A DNA stretch of 64,000 bases from Thalassobium sp. (GCA_002733205.1 NVUW01000007.1:62001-126000); one strand, 5' to 3'. Shown: positions 1 through 11,376, counted from the first letter of the stretch. The notes: a model not told the origin generated them from the sequence alone. Made by a program: numbers and translations.

Positions 1-1
1 C

Positions 2-1894
2 ATTGCCTTTTCTACCTACCATTTTCAGTTACAACCCGGAATTCGCTATCAGCCGCATCCGGCCTTTGCCCTGAATGAAAACGGTGAATCACGCTATCTG
101 TTTGCCTCGGCCGCCGAATCAGAGCAATACCGCAGTCTCGACGATTTTACTGAGCAGGGCAGCCGTGAACTGGTGGCCGAAGATTATGTGTATCAGGTTA
201 AACGCCTGGCCGACCCTAAACTGCTGTCGCCGGTACGTGCACTGCTCAGCGATTATATTGTCGGCATGACAGAGTTCAGCCAGATTGCGAGTGATACGCG
301 TAAAGCACTGGAAGAAAAAGCAGGCAAGCAGGCCTGGCTGGATTTACGCGAGCTCAGTATGGCCGGTGTTGAAGCCCAGAGCCGTTACGATTTTACCATC
401 CGCTTAAAAGGCAAATATCCGCAGTTTAAATACTGGCTGGCCTTTCACTTTTTTGCTCCCATCCCCTGGGAGGTCGATCGTTTTTACCATCAGCCTGGGC
501 TGGCCGACCGTAATATTGTGCTGAACTGGCACCCGGTGGGCACCGGTCCATTTATGATGACGCGCAATAATCCCAACGAAGTCATTATTCTGGAAAAGAA
601 CCCGAATTACCGCGCCGATTATTATCCTGCTGAAGGTTCGCCTGAGGATGTTGCAGCCGGTTTACTGGATGACGCCGGAAAGCAATTGCCATTACTGGAT
701 AAAGTGGTTTACCGGTTGGAAAAAGAAGCCATTCCGCTGTGGACCAAGTTTATGCAGGGCTATTACGACCGCTCTGGTATTGCCAGTGACAGTTTTGATC
801 AGGCGATCCGCGTCAGCAGCGATGGCATTGGCCTGAGCCCGGAAATGACGGCCAAAGGCGTAACGCTGGAAAAAGAAGTGGTGCTGGGCAGTTATTATCT
901 TGCCTTTAATATGCTCGACCCAGTTGTCGGCGATAAAGGGGATGCCAAAAGCCGCGAACGTGCACGCAAGCTGCGTCAGGCAATCGCCATTGTTTACGAT
1001 CAGCAGGAAATGATTTCGATTTTTGCCAACGGCCGTGGCGAAGTCGCGATGAGCCCGATACCGCCGGGTATTTTCGGTTATCAGAGTGGCGAAGAGGGCA
1101 TTAACCCTTATGTGTTTGACTGGGTGGATGGCAAGCCACAGCGTAAATCGCTGGAAGAGGCCAAACGGTTATTGGCCGAAGCCGGTTACCCGGGCGGCCG
1201 CCATGCCAAAACCGGTGAGCCGCTGGTGCTGAATCTGGATACCCCGACCGGTGGCAGTGGCGGCAGCGCCATGCAGAACTGGATGATCAAACAATTTAAA
1301 AAGCTGAATATTCAGCTCAATATCCGTGGTACAGACTACAACCGCTTTAAAGAAAAAATGCAGACCGGTAATGCCCAGTTATTCCAGTGGGGCTGGCTGG
1401 CCGATTATCCGGATGCCGAAAACTTCCTGTTTTTACAGTACGGTAATAACGGTCAGGTGATCAGCGGTGGCAGTGGGGTAAATTCCACTAATTACAATAA
1501 TGCCGAATACAACCGTTTATTCGACCAGATGCAGCTGATGGAAGACTCACCGCAGCGCATGGAGATTATCCGCCGTATGATTGCCATTCTGCAGCGCGAT
1601 GCGGTGTGGGCATCCGGCTGGCATCCGCATTCCTATGTGCTGAATAATCATTGGGTACGTAATGTTAAGGCCCACGGCATCAGTAAAAGTGTGGTGAAGT
1701 ATTTTGCCGTGGATACTGAACAACGCAGCCAGGCACAGGCGGCCTGGAATGCTCCGGTGTTATGGCCCATTTTTGTCGTCGTTGGAATTCTGCTGATTGC
1801 GTTGCTGCCGGGTTATCGTGGCTTCCGCCGTCGCCAGCAGCGTCGTATTCAAACGGCGCTGACAAATACTACACCTGCAGAAAAGGAGGGCTGA
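2..1894 (+). CDS. ABC transporter substrate-binding protein, family 5 (peptide type), 5' end missing
   Basis: The reading frame is open from base 2, so the start and signal peptide lie outside the window; about 630 residues are present. The protein looks like the OppA/DppA (family 5) periplasmic receptors that deliver peptides or similar solutes to an ABC importer. The sequence has the typical NWHPVGTGPFM segment, an LRQAIAIVYDQ helix and the IQLNIRGTDYNRFKEKM C-lobe region. It ends in a hydrophobic stretch (PVLWPIFVVVGILLIALLPG) followed by a basic RRRQQRR tail, which predicts a C-terminal membrane anchor, unusual for this normally soluble or N-lipidated receptor. The stop is one base before the next gene, whose Shine-Dalgarno AAGGAGGG lies inside this gene. 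The substrate is unknown; peptides are the best guess. Confidence 0.85.
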   Translation: MAFSTYHFQLQPGIRYQPHPAFALNENGESRYLFASAAESEQYRSLDDFTEQGSRELVAEDYVYQVKRLADPKLLSPVRALLSDYIVGMTEFSQIASDTRKALEEKAGKQAWLDLRELSMAGVEAQSRYDFTIRLKGKYPQFKYWLAFHFFAPIPWEVDRFYHQPGLADRNIVLNWHPVGTGPFMMTRNNPNEVIILEKNPNYRADYYPAEGSPEDVAAGLLDDAGKQLPLLDKVVYRLEKEAIPLWTKFMQGYYDRSGIASDSFDQAIRVSSDGIGLSPEMTAKGVTLEKEVVLGSYYLAFNMLDPVVGDKGDAKSRERARKLRQAIAIVYDQQEMISIFANGRGEVAMSPIPPGIFGYQSGEEGINPYVFDWVDGKPQRKSLEEAKRLLAEAGYPGGRHAKTGEPLVLNLDTPTGGSGGSAMQNWMIKQFKKLNIQLNIRGTDYNRFKEKMQTGNAQLFQWGWLADYPDAENFLFLQYGNNGQVISGGSGVNSTNYNNAEYNRLFDQMQLMEDSPQRMEIIRRMIAILQRDAVWASGWHPHSYVLNNHWVRNVKAHGISKSVVKYFAVDTEQRSQAQAAWNAPVLWPIFVVVGILLIALLPGYRGFRRRQQRRIQTALTNTTPAEKEG

Positions 1895-1895
1895 C

Positions 1896-2873
1896 ATGCT
1901 GGCTTATATTATCCGTCGTTTAGCCTACGCCCTGCCGATTCTTCTCGGTGTAAACCTGCTGACCTTTGCCCTGTTTTTTATGGTGAATACACCGGATCAG
2001 ATGGCACGGGTGCAGCTGGGTGATAAACATGTCTCAGAAGAAGCCATAGAACAATGGAAAGCCCAGCGCGGTTATGACAAACCCTTATTTATCAACACCG
2101 CTGAAAACAGCGAAGGGCTGCTGACCGATACCATCTTTTTTGAAAAATCAGCGCGGCTTTTTGTGTTTGATTTTGGTAAATCCGATGAAGGCCGGGTAAT
2201 TGGTGCCGATATCAGTGAAAGGATGTGGCCGAGTCTGGCGGTTGCCTTGCCGACCTTTATTATCGGCATCAGCGTCAATATTGTATTCGCGCTGTTTGTG
2301 GTGATGTTCCGCGCCAGTGCGTTTGATACCGCTGCGATGGTGCTGTGCGTGGTGCTGTTGTCGATATCCGGGGTGTTTTATATTCTGGGCGGGCAGTATT
2401 TCTTTGCCAAACTCTGGCATCTGGTGCCGATTTCCGGCTATCTGGCCGGCACCGATGCTATTCGTTTTCTGATCTTGCCGGTGATTATCGGCGTGGTCGC
2501 CGGTATCGGTGGTGGTACGCGGTTGTACCGCACGTTATTTCTGGAAGAAGCCAATAAAGATTATGTGCGCACTGCGCGCGCCAAAGGGGTGTCGGAAACA
2601 GCGGTATTGTTCCGTCATATTCTGCCTAACGGCCTGATTCCGATTCTGACCAGTGTGGTCGTGGTGATCCCATCGTTATTTATGGGCAGCCTGCTGATTG
2701 AATCTTTCTTTGGCATTCCCGGCCTTGGCAGTTACACCCTGGACGCCATTCAGGCGCAGGATTTTGCCATCGTGCGCAGCATGGTGTTTCTTGGTTCCGT
2801 ACTCTATATCCTCGGTCTGATTCTGACGGATATTTCTTACACCCTGGTCGATCCACGGGTAAGGCTGTCCTGA
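1896..2873 (+). CDS. ABC transporter permease, DppB/OppB type
   Basis: This is an inner-membrane permease of the binding-protein-dependent family, 325 residues. The N-terminal segment MLAYIIRRLAYALPILLGVNLLTF is the usual first membrane helix of OppB/DppB proteins. A periplasmic insert of about 80 residues follows. The EAA loop that contacts the ATPase is visible as EEANKDYVRTARAKGVS followed by HILPNGLIPIL. A very strong ribosome binding site (AAGGAGGG, 1883-1890) fixes the start. It sits between the substrate receptor and the second permease with gaps of one base on each side, so translation is probably coupled across the operon. Confidence 0.9.
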   Translation: MLAYIIRRLAYALPILLGVNLLTFALFFMVNTPDQMARVQLGDKHVSEEAIEQWKAQRGYDKPLFINTAENSEGLLTDTIFFEKSARLFVFDFGKSDEGRVIGADISERMWPSLAVALPTFIIGISVNIVFALFVVMFRASAFDTAAMVLCVVLLSISGVFYILGGQYFFAKLWHLVPISGYLAGTDAIRFLILPVIIGVVAGIGGGTRLYRTLFLEEANKDYVRTARAKGVSETAVLFRHILPNGLIPILTSVVVVIPSLFMGSLLIESFFGIPGLGSYTLDAIQAQDFAIVRSMVFLGSVLYILGLILTDISYTLVDPRVRLS

Positions 2874-2874
2874 T

Positions 2875-4299
2875 ATGAATGAATTGATGTCTGTTATGAA
2901 TGAATTACTGAGCATTAAGCCTGTCGTGTTGTGGAGCGATGTGCTTATTTATATTCTGGTGGCCAGTCTCGGACTGTTTTTTTACCAGTTAAGTAAAAAC
3001 CCGCTGGCGCGTCAGCGCTGGCGTACGGTGTTTCACTCCCGTGCCGGTGTCGCATCTTTTATTGTCATTCTGTTTTATTTGCTGATTGCTCTGCTGGATT
3101 CCCTGCATTACCGCGCACCTCTGGAAAAAACCGAAGGCAGCGATGAAGTACATTACAGTCAGGAAGTGCACAGCGTTCTGGATGTAGTGCTGACTGAGCT
3201 GCGCAATAAAGACGAAAAAACCTATTCGGCACCGTTCGCGATTTATTCTTTTGCCAAAGAAAATATGCAAACCGACGACGGTGTGGTTTACCGCGATTTT
3301 CCGCGCTTAGCGAATGCCGGGCAGCATCTTGCCGATGAGGCTGATCATGGCAAGGATGTGTTTGTCCGCTCGATGAAGGCATTACTGGTGGCGGCCTTTA
3401 TCAGTGCGGTGATTATCGGTTTGCATATCGCCTGGCGTCAGCGTCAACAGCGTCAGCAGTGTAGCAGGGGGCTGACCACTCAGCAGACATTGCCCTGGGG
3501 AACTATTTATCTGACGCAGTCTTTATTGGTGCTGGCCTGTTGCTGGGTGCTGGAGCTGAGTAAGGTGTATCACATTCTGGGCACCGATAAGGTCGGACAG
3601 GATGTTCTCTACTGGAGTATTAAAGCCATCCGCACCGGGGTGTTAATCGGTACCCTGGCAACCCTGCTGACGCTGCCGCTGGCGATTGTGCTGGGTATCA
3701 GTGCCGGTTATTTCAAAGGCTGGGTTGATGACGTGGTGCAGTATATTTACACCACATTAAGTTCTATTCCGGGCATTCTGTTAATTGCCGCATCGGTGCT
3801 GCTGATTGATGTGTATATCGAGACTCATCCGGAGCAATTTAATCTGGTGGCTGTGCGGGCCGATTTTAAATTCCTGGCGCTGTGTTTTATTTTAGGTATG
3901 ACCAGCTGGACCGGCCTGTGCCGCTTATTGCGCGCGGAAACGTTAAAAGTCAGCCAGCTCGATTATGTGCAGGCAGCTCATGCCTTCGGTGTTGGCCATA
4001 ACCGTATTATTTACCGCCATATTCTGCCCAATATTACCCATATTATTCTGATTGCTCTGGTGCTGGATTTCAGCGTCTTTGTGTTGGCCGAGGCTGTGTT
4101 GTCTTATATCGGCGTCGGTGTTGATCCGTCGATGGCAAGTTGGGGCAATATGATTAATGAAGCACGTTCTGAGTTATCCCGTGATCCGCTGGTGTGGTGG
4201 TCGGTTGCGGCGGCCTTTGTGCTGATGTTTGTGCTGGTGCTGGCGGCGAATTTATTCTCCGACCGCGTCCGTGATGCCTTCGATCCACGGTCGGCCTGA
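2875..4299 (+). CDS. ABC transporter permease, DppC/OppC type, enlarged N-terminal half
   Basis: This second permease of the importer has 474 residues, well above the roughly 300 of ordinary DppC/OppC proteins. The extra length is N-terminal: two hydrophobic segments near residues 20-75 flank or precede a polar stretch, and another helix lies near 165-185. The canonical permease domain fills the C-terminal half, with the EAA-type loop AETLKVSQLDYVQAAHAFGV and HILPNITHIILIALV. The start lies one base after the preceding stop. A second ATG six codons downstream is possible. The long N-terminal extension suggests a variant subfamily rather than a classical dipeptide transporter. Confidence 0.88.
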   Translation: MNELMSVMNELLSIKPVVLWSDVLIYILVASLGLFFYQLSKNPLARQRWRTVFHSRAGVASFIVILFYLLIALLDSLHYRAPLEKTEGSDEVHYSQEVHSVLDVVLTELRNKDEKTYSAPFAIYSFAKENMQTDDGVVYRDFPRLANAGQHLADEADHGKDVFVRSMKALLVAAFISAVIIGLHIAWRQRQQRQQCSRGLTTQQTLPWGTIYLTQSLLVLACCWVLELSKVYHILGTDKVGQDVLYWSIKAIRTGVLIGTLATLLTLPLAIVLGISAGYFKGWVDDVVQYIYTTLSSIPGILLIAASVLLIDVYIETHPEQFNLVAVRADFKFLALCFILGMTSWTGLCRLLRAETLKVSQLDYVQAAHAFGVGHNRIIYRHILPNITHIILIALVLDFSVFVLAEAVLSYIGVGVDPSMASWGNMINEARSELSRDPLVWWSVAAAFVLMFVLVLAANLFSDRVRDAFDPRSA

Positions 4300-4309
4300 G
4301 GAGAAAGTG

Positions 4310-5920
4310 ATGGAATTATTACAGGTCGAAAATCTCAGCATCGAATTATTACCGGGCAAATATCAGCAGGCGGGGCGTTTGCTGGTTAAACCGGTGAGTT
4401 TCAGTATTCGCGCCGGAGAAATTCTGGCTCTGGTAGGCGAAAGTGGCTCGGGTAAATCGCTGACGTCACTGGCGTTAATGCGCCTGCTGCCGGAAGCGCT
4501 GGCCATCCGCAGTGGCCGGGTGCAACTGGCCGGAACCGATGTGTTTGATCTGACCGAAGCGCAGATGAACTCGGTACGCGGACGCATGGCGGCGATGGTA
4601 TTTCAGGAGCCGCAAAGCTCGTTGAATCCGGTGCAGACTATTGAACAGCAGATTGGCGAAGTGCTGCGTCTGCATAAAGGCTTGAGCGGTGCCGCGCTGC
4701 GCGAAAAAATCATCAGTCTGCTGCACGAGGTGGGCATTAACGATGCTGAGCAGCGTTTAGGCTGGTATCCGCATCAGCTGTCCGGCGGGCAGAAGCAGCG
4801 GGTGGTGATCGCCATTGCGCTGGCCTGCGAGCCGCAATTACTGATTGCCGACGAACCGACCACCGCACTGGATGTCACCATCCAGAAACAGATTCTGGAA
4901 TTACTTAACGAATTACGCCGCAAACGCCAGCTGGCGGTGCTGTTAATTACCCATGATATGGGCGTGGTGGCACAGATGGCCGATCGTGTGGCGGTGATGC
5001 GCTATGGCGAAATTGTTGAACAGGCCGCTGCCCGCGAATTTTTTGCCGCGCCAAAACATGAATACAGCCGTGCGCTGATTCACTCATTACCCGATCGCCG
5101 CCATTTTCTGTCTGCTCCGGCGCAAAGTGAGCCTTTGCTGCAGTTAAAGGATGTGCGTGTCTGGTTTGCCCAGCGTAAAGGTATTTTGCAGCGGGTGGTT
5201 GGCCATACCAAAGCGGTGGATGGCATCAGCCTGAGTATTGGCCGTGGTGAAACGCTGGCTTTGGTGGGCGAGAGTGGTTCGGGTAAATCGACCGCCGGGC
5301 GCGCTATTTTGAGTCTGGAACCGCTGGCCGGTGGTGAGCTGTATTTTGCCGGTGAGCGTATTGATCAGCTCAGCCAGCGTCAGTTTTTACCGTTGCGTAA
5401 ACGCATTCAGGTGATTTTTCAGGACCCGTTTTCGTCGATGAATCCGCGTATGAATGTGCGCGATATTCTGGCCGAAGGCATGATCGCTTTAAAGGTTGAG
5501 CCGGATGCGGAAAAACGCGAACAACGCCTGCAGGCATTGCTGCAGCGGGTCGGGCTGGAAGTCGCGCACCTTGATCGTTTTCCCCATGAGTTTTCCGGCG
5601 GTCAGCGCCAGCGTCTGGCCATTGCCCGTGCCATTGCGGTGGAGCCTGAGCTGATTATCTGTGATGAACCAACCAGCGCACTGGATGTTTCTATTCGTGG
5701 TCAGGTGTTGCAGCTGTTGCAGGAATTGCAGCAGGAAATGGGCTTGTCGTATCTGTTTATTACCCACGATCTGTCGATTATTCCGCATCTGGCGCACCGC
5801 GTGGCGGTGATGAAAGACGGCGTCATCGTTGAGCAGGGCGATACCGAGCAGATCATGACCGCCCCACAGCACGACTACACCCGCAGCCTGCTGGCTTCGG
5901 TGCCGGTCAGCCCGGTTTAG
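4310..5920 (+). CDS. Fused double ATP-binding subunit of the peptide-type ABC importer
   Basis: The protein has 536 residues and two complete ATPase domains in one chain, like a DppD-DppF fusion or YejF. Domain 1 has Walker A GESGSGKS (about residues 43-50), signature LSGGQKQR (about 153) and Walker B LLIADEP. Domain 2 has a second GESGSGKS (about 319), signature FSGGQRQR (about 427) and LIICDEP. I chose ATG 4310 because GAGGAG sits just upstream and the text before it is the end of the permease gene. It is the last gene of the importer operon. Fused ATPases pair with two different permeases, which matches the two genes upstream. Confidence 0.92.
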   Translation: MELLQVENLSIELLPGKYQQAGRLLVKPVSFSIRAGEILALVGESGSGKSLTSLALMRLLPEALAIRSGRVQLAGTDVFDLTEAQMNSVRGRMAAMVFQEPQSSLNPVQTIEQQIGEVLRLHKGLSGAALREKIISLLHEVGINDAEQRLGWYPHQLSGGQKQRVVIAIALACEPQLLIADEPTTALDVTIQKQILELLNELRRKRQLAVLLITHDMGVVAQMADRVAVMRYGEIVEQAAAREFFAAPKHEYSRALIHSLPDRRHFLSAPAQSEPLLQLKDVRVWFAQRKGILQRVVGHTKAVDGISLSIGRGETLALVGESGSGKSTAGRAILSLEPLAGGELYFAGERIDQLSQRQFLPLRKRIQVIFQDPFSSMNPRMNVRDILAEGMIALKVEPDAEKREQRLQALLQRVGLEVAHLDRFPHEFSGGQRQRLAIARAIAVEPELIICDEPTSALDVSIRGQVLQLLQELQQEMGLSYLFITHDLSIIPHLAHRVAVMKDGVIVEQGDTEQIMTAPQHDYTRSLLASVPVSPV

Positions 5921-6030
5921 TGGTGCCAACGCAGTATTGAATAACCCGACACTCTGGCGGTGGTAATTCTGCCGCCGGGGCGTAAAATCCTGCCATTCTT
6001 TGTTGTCGCCCTTTTGTGCAGGAGTGTCTT

Positions 6031-7125
6031 GTGTCACAGATTTCCCGTTCTCAGGTTGAGGCCGCTCTGGCCGGTTATACCGATCCTTATCTGGAATCCG
6101 ATCTGCTCAGCGCCGGTTGCGTGCGTGATATCCGTATCGATGGCGGCCGGGTTGAGGTGGATATTCATCTTGATTACCCGTCTGAATTTCTCAAAGGCGG
6201 CATCGCGCAGATGCTGCAAACGGCGCTGGAAAATATCGATGGCTGCAGCGCTGCGGCGGTGAACATCAGCTGGTCGGTGGCGGAAAACAAAAGCCAGAAC
6301 AGCGTTGAAGCCATTACTCAGGTAAAAAATATTGTTGCGGTGGCGTCCGGTAAAGGCGGTGTGGGTAAATCCACTACCGCGGTTAATCTGGCCATTGCAC
6401 TGGCCAAAGACGGCGCCAAAGTCGGCCTGCTGGATGCCGATATTTACGGCCCGAGTCAGGGCATTATGCTGGGGGTCGAGGACGGCACCCGCCCGGAAAC
6501 CATCGACAACAAATGGTTCGTGCCTGTTGAAGCTCATGGCCTGAAAAGTATGTCGATGGCCTATCTGGTGACCGAAAGCACACCGATGGTTTGGCGCGGG
6601 CCGATGGTCGCCGGAGCGCTGATGCAGATTCTGACCCAGACCCAGTGGGGCGAGCTGGATTATCTGATTATTGATATGCCGCCGGGCACCGGTGATATTC
6701 AGCTGACCCTGAGCCAGAAATTCCCGGTATCCGGTGCAGTGATTGTTACCACGCCGCAGGATATTGCCCTGGCTGACGCCAAAAAAGGCGTGGAAATGTT
6801 CCGCAAAGTGAATATTCCGGTGCTGGGCATGATTGAAAATATGAGCATGCATATCTGTTCGCAGTGTGGTCATGCGGAACATATTTTTGGTGAAGACGGT
6901 GCCGAGCGTCTGGCGGAAACCTACAACACCACGGTGCTGGGTTCGCTGCCGTTATCAAAGTACATCCGTGAGCAGTCCGATGCCGGTACGCCGGTGGTGG
7001 CTGCGGATGATTGCTCGGAAGTCTCTATGATGTACCGCCATGCTTCACGCCGTCTGGCGGTGGCACTGGCGCGTCAGGCCGCTGCGGCGCAGGCGATGCC
7101 ATCTATTGAGATTGCTGACGAGTGA
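6031..7125 (+). CDS. apbC: Iron-sulfur cluster carrier ATPase ApbC (Mrp/NBP35 family)
   Basis: This cytoplasmic P-loop ATPase of the Mrp/ApbC family binds and transfers [4Fe-4S] clusters to target proteins. The N-terminal 90 residues form a DUF59/MIP18-like domain. The ATP site is GKGGVGKST (from about residue 107), and the cluster-binding CxxC is C276 and C279 (CSQC). A length of 364 residues is normal. I took GTG 6031 as the start because CAGGAG (6019-6024) is correctly spaced from it; a GTG at 6016 in the same frame overlaps that site. The gene follows the ABC operon by 110 bases and may have its own promoter. FadH, encoded next, is itself a [4Fe-4S] flavoenzyme. Confidence 0.93.
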   Translation: MSQISRSQVEAALAGYTDPYLESDLLSAGCVRDIRIDGGRVEVDIHLDYPSEFLKGGIAQMLQTALENIDGCSAAAVNISWSVAENKSQNSVEAITQVKNIVAVASGKGGVGKSTTAVNLAIALAKDGAKVGLLDADIYGPSQGIMLGVEDGTRPETIDNKWFVPVEAHGLKSMSMAYLVTESTPMVWRGPMVAGALMQILTQTQWGELDYLIIDMPPGTGDIQLTLSQKFPVSGAVIVTTPQDIALADAKKGVEMFRKVNIPVLGMIENMSMHICSQCGHAEHIFGEDGAERLAETYNTTVLGSLPLSKYIREQSDAGTPVVAADDCSEVSMMYRHASRRLAVALARQAAAAQAMPSIEIADE

Positions 7126-7235
7126 TTGCAGGCGGGTAGCTTTCTGACGAGCAGGCTGCTTGCTTAAGAGCCTGGCTTCCGCAGTCAGGCTTCTGGGTCC
7201 GGCTCTCGGGCCCGGCTTACAGTGTCTGGTGTTAA

Positions 7236-7247
7236 GAATGATCATTC
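7236..7247. promoter_or_regulatory. Perfect 12-bp palindrome upstream of fadH
   Basis: GAATGATCATTC is a perfect palindrome lying 138 bases upstream of the fadH start, in the 260-base gap after apbC. The size and position suit a dimeric regulator site, but it does not match an operator I can name. It could also be chance. Confidence 0.3.
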
Positions 7248-7348
7248 ATATGCTATGTTTGGTCATTTACCTGTCAGTAAAGCCGGGTAAACTGGTTCGC
7301 CATAAAGCAATACAGGATGCCGGCTTGTCCGGCAGCCGATGATAATAA

Positions 7349-9427
<2,079 letters not shown>

Positions 9428-9490
9428 TATCGGGTGGGTTTGCAGTAAATATCAGGTACTGCATATAAGAGCACTCTTATGTCAAATCAA

Positions 9491-9520
9491 AAACCCGCAT
9501 CGGAAGATGCGGGTTTTTTT
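9491..9520 (+). terminator. Rho-independent terminator after fadH
   Basis: A 9-bp stem (AACCCGCAT / ATGCGGGTT) with a six-base loop is followed by a run of seven T. It lies 65 bases after the fadH stop. Confidence 0.92.
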
Positions 9521-9818
9521 ATGTCTGCTGAGTGTGAAAGGTTGCGCTTGATAATGTAGGGATTTATGTTGTGATTATATGAATAGTATCCGGATATTTT
9601 GCTAGGTGTTGCTCTGACGGCTGATTCTTTATCCTCAAAATAGATGATGTAAGGGAGTGGGTGCATAAGGGAGAGTTAAGAAAATAATCTGTTGGATGTA
9701 ATTATCAAATGAATAACCATATTCGGCTCGTTCGTTTCTGCATGTCACCTGAGTTTGTTATGTAGGTAGTGTGGTTTTGTAGCTTGATGCGCATTGGCAA
9801 TCGATCGTTTTTATACGA
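9521..9818. other. Gene-free stretch at the left edge of a low-GC segment
   Basis: These 300 bases look clearly richer in A+T than the flanking genes. I see no convincing reading frame on either strand and no clear RNA gene. It marks the left edge of the orphan-gene segment that runs to about 11320. Confidence 0.5.
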
Positions 9819-10037
9819 TTGGGGCTGGAAGGGGTTGTCTCTGTATGGTCTGGTGGTGTTGTGTCAGCTAAGTCTGAATTGATTGCTATCAGAATTTTTG
9901 CTGTAAATCTTATCGCAGCATTTGTTGTATATGTACATGGATTTCTGTATATCTTTCCTCTTCTTCAGCTTTTTATCTGGCTTTCTTTGGTGTCGATGAC
10001 TCTCGATAGGTTGGGTGGGGATAGCTGTGGTTTATAA
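9819..10037 (+). CDS. Possible small membrane protein of unknown function
   Basis: A 72-residue frame starts with TTG (alternative GTG 9861). It is strongly hydrophobic from about residue 24 to 62 (IFAVNLIAAFVVYV, then FPLLQLFIWLSLVSMTL), consistent with two membrane segments. No family is recognised. It overlaps the next frame by 23 bases, which suggests coupling if both are genes. The lack of an ATG and of a clear ribosome binding site keeps confidence low; it may be untranslated. Confidence 0.3.
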   Translation: MGLEGVVSVWSGGVVSAKSELIAIRIFAVNLIAAFVVYVHGFLYIFPLLQLFIWLSLVSMTLDRLGGDSCGL

Positions 10038-10521
10038 GATAACGATCAAGACTATTTTGATTCAGCTTGTTGGTGTCGGTGTGATGCTGGTTGCGACAAT
10101 GCTGGGTGTCGGTTATCTGGTTGTTTTTAAAGATGCAGATGTTGGTGGTTCTCTCTTTTTTATGGGGTGTTTGGCTATTGTTTTTTCTGTTGATTCGATA
10201 GTTCTTTTTGTTCGGTATTTTCTGATAAATAAAGATAGCGTTGTTGAATTTTTAAGTTCTGATTGGATGAGGTGGAGTCAGGGAGGTGTAGAAACTTACA
10301 TATCTCCTGATGATGTTGAGAGTATTGACCTGAATCTGACCTATCCTGTATTTGACGAACGAATTGGTTGTGGTGGAGGCGATAACTTTATTTACGCTAA
10401 GTTTAATCTGAAGGATGGGCGTTCTTTTGTTTTAACAAGCCTGATGTCTCCGAAGCTTGATCTTCCTCAAGGTTTCTATCAGAAAGCGGTTAGGGTGCGA
10501 AATTTTCGCTGCTGGTTGTAG
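10015..10521 (+). CDS. Membrane protein of unknown function with a C-terminal soluble domain
   Basis: A frame of about 168 residues starts with GTG 10015, or GTG 10027, which has GGGG six bases upstream. Two membrane segments occupy about residues 12-35 (ILIQLVGVGVMLVATMLGVGYLVVF) and 45-68. A soluble C-terminal domain of about 95 residues follows (DVESIDLNLTYPVF, then KFNLKDGRSFVLTSL). This layout resembles small two-helix proteins with a PH-like cytosolic domain, but I cannot assign a family. Base composition is more A+T-rich than neighbouring housekeeping genes, suggesting an accessory gene. Confidence 0.5.
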   Translation: MGIAVVYKITIKTILIQLVGVGVMLVATMLGVGYLVVFKDADVGGSLFFMGCLAIVFSVDSIVLFVRYFLINKDSVVEFLSSDWMRWSQGGVETYISPDDVESIDLNLTYPVFDERIGCGGGDNFIYAKFNLKDGRSFVLTSLMSPKLDLPQGFYQKAVRVRNFRCWL

Positions 10522-10686
10522 AAGAATATGTCGTTGATGGTTTAAGGTTGACTGTTCTGTAGTAAATATCAGGTTGGATTGATAAATTTTGTCATTCTAT
10601 CGATTGGTCTAATGGTATTTTTCATACTTGGCTTTTCGGTTTTTTATTTTAATCGGTCGTAATAATGATCTTTTAGAGGAATGGAG

Positions 10687-11319
10687 ATGCTTAAGAAGAC
10701 TCTTGTTAATCAGGTCCTGAAGTCTTTGTCTTCTGATTACCCTGATGCGGTAGTTTTTGGGCAGGTCTTAATTTTCTCAGCTGATGATCATGTGCTCAAG
10801 TCTATTTCGCTGAATTTTAAATCACGGGCCTGTGATGTTCATCTTTGTGCTATTCCTGTTATATGTACGTGGCATTGGGAAAGCTTGGGGTACTCTTGCT
10901 CGGCTGTAAGAGGGGTGCGCTTTGAGAATGTTGGGTTTGACGATTTTTTAACAAAACTGAAAGTTTCTGTGCAGTCTTTTGTTTCTTCTTTGGCCAGTCT
11001 GCCGGGAGGGTGGAAGCTTTTGGAACAAGCGGATGGGTGGCGAAAGGAAGGGAGGTTAGCAACTCGCTCGGGGGTTGATTATGCTTATTTAGCTGTTTTG
11101 CTGAAAGAGTATGGTCTCGCAGGGGATTTTATCTCTTACGTGGAATCAAGCGACCTTCCATTGGATGATGATATGGCAATACGCTTTGAATCGCTGCGGG
11201 AACAGCTGGAAACGAGTGAGGAAGCTGCGTATGAATATGTATCTCAAATGGAATTGAAATCGAAAGAGAGGTTTTTATCTTTGGTGGAAATGCGCTCGGC
11301 TAGCCACAATGGCGTTTAA
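10687..11319 (+). CDS. Hypothetical cytoplasmic protein, family not recognised
   Basis: The protein has about 210 residues with no signal peptide or membrane segment. I prefer ATG 10687 because AGAGGA ends six bases before it; the ATG at 10681 directly abuts that site. The N-terminal half mixes short hydrophobic and polar segments (VVFGQVLIFSADDHVL). The C-terminal half looks helical and acidic (RFESLREQLETSEEAAYEY). No catalytic motif is visible. It is the last gene of the low-GC segment and ends just before a strong terminator. Size and setting would suit an immunity or other accessory protein, but nothing in the sequence proves it. Confidence 0.6.
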   Translation: MLKKTLVNQVLKSLSSDYPDAVVFGQVLIFSADDHVLKSISLNFKSRACDVHLCAIPVICTWHWESLGYSCSAVRGVRFENVGFDDFLTKLKVSVQSFVSSLASLPGGWKLLEQADGWRKEGRLATRSGVDYAYLAVLLKEYGLAGDFISYVESSDLPLDDDMAIRFESLREQLETSEEAAYEYVSQMELKSKERFLSLVEMRSASHNGV

Positions 11320-11348
11320 AGGTATTGCTACTTTTGGATCTTTGAATA

Positions 11349-11376
11349 AAAAACGCCGCTTAATGCGGCGTTTTTT
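11349..11376. terminator. Bidirectional terminator between convergent genes
   Basis: A 9-bp stem (AAACGCCGC / GCGGCGTTT) with a TTAAT loop is flanked by an A-run on the left and a T-run on the right. It can stop transcription from the unknown gene on the left and from the lipoprotein gene on the right. Confidence 0.9.

Noticed and set aside
2-5920. YejABEF (microcin C type) transporter
   Set aside because: The fused ATPase fits, but the membrane-anchored receptor and the 474-residue permease do not match Yej subunits.
6034-6882. Antisense reading frame of 282 codons opposite apbC
   Set aside because: Shadow of a well-recognised gene with no ribosome site and no family features.
7289-7305. 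FadR-like operator AACTGGTTCGCC upstream of fadH
   Set aside because: Only one half fits the FadR pattern; the symmetric half is missing.
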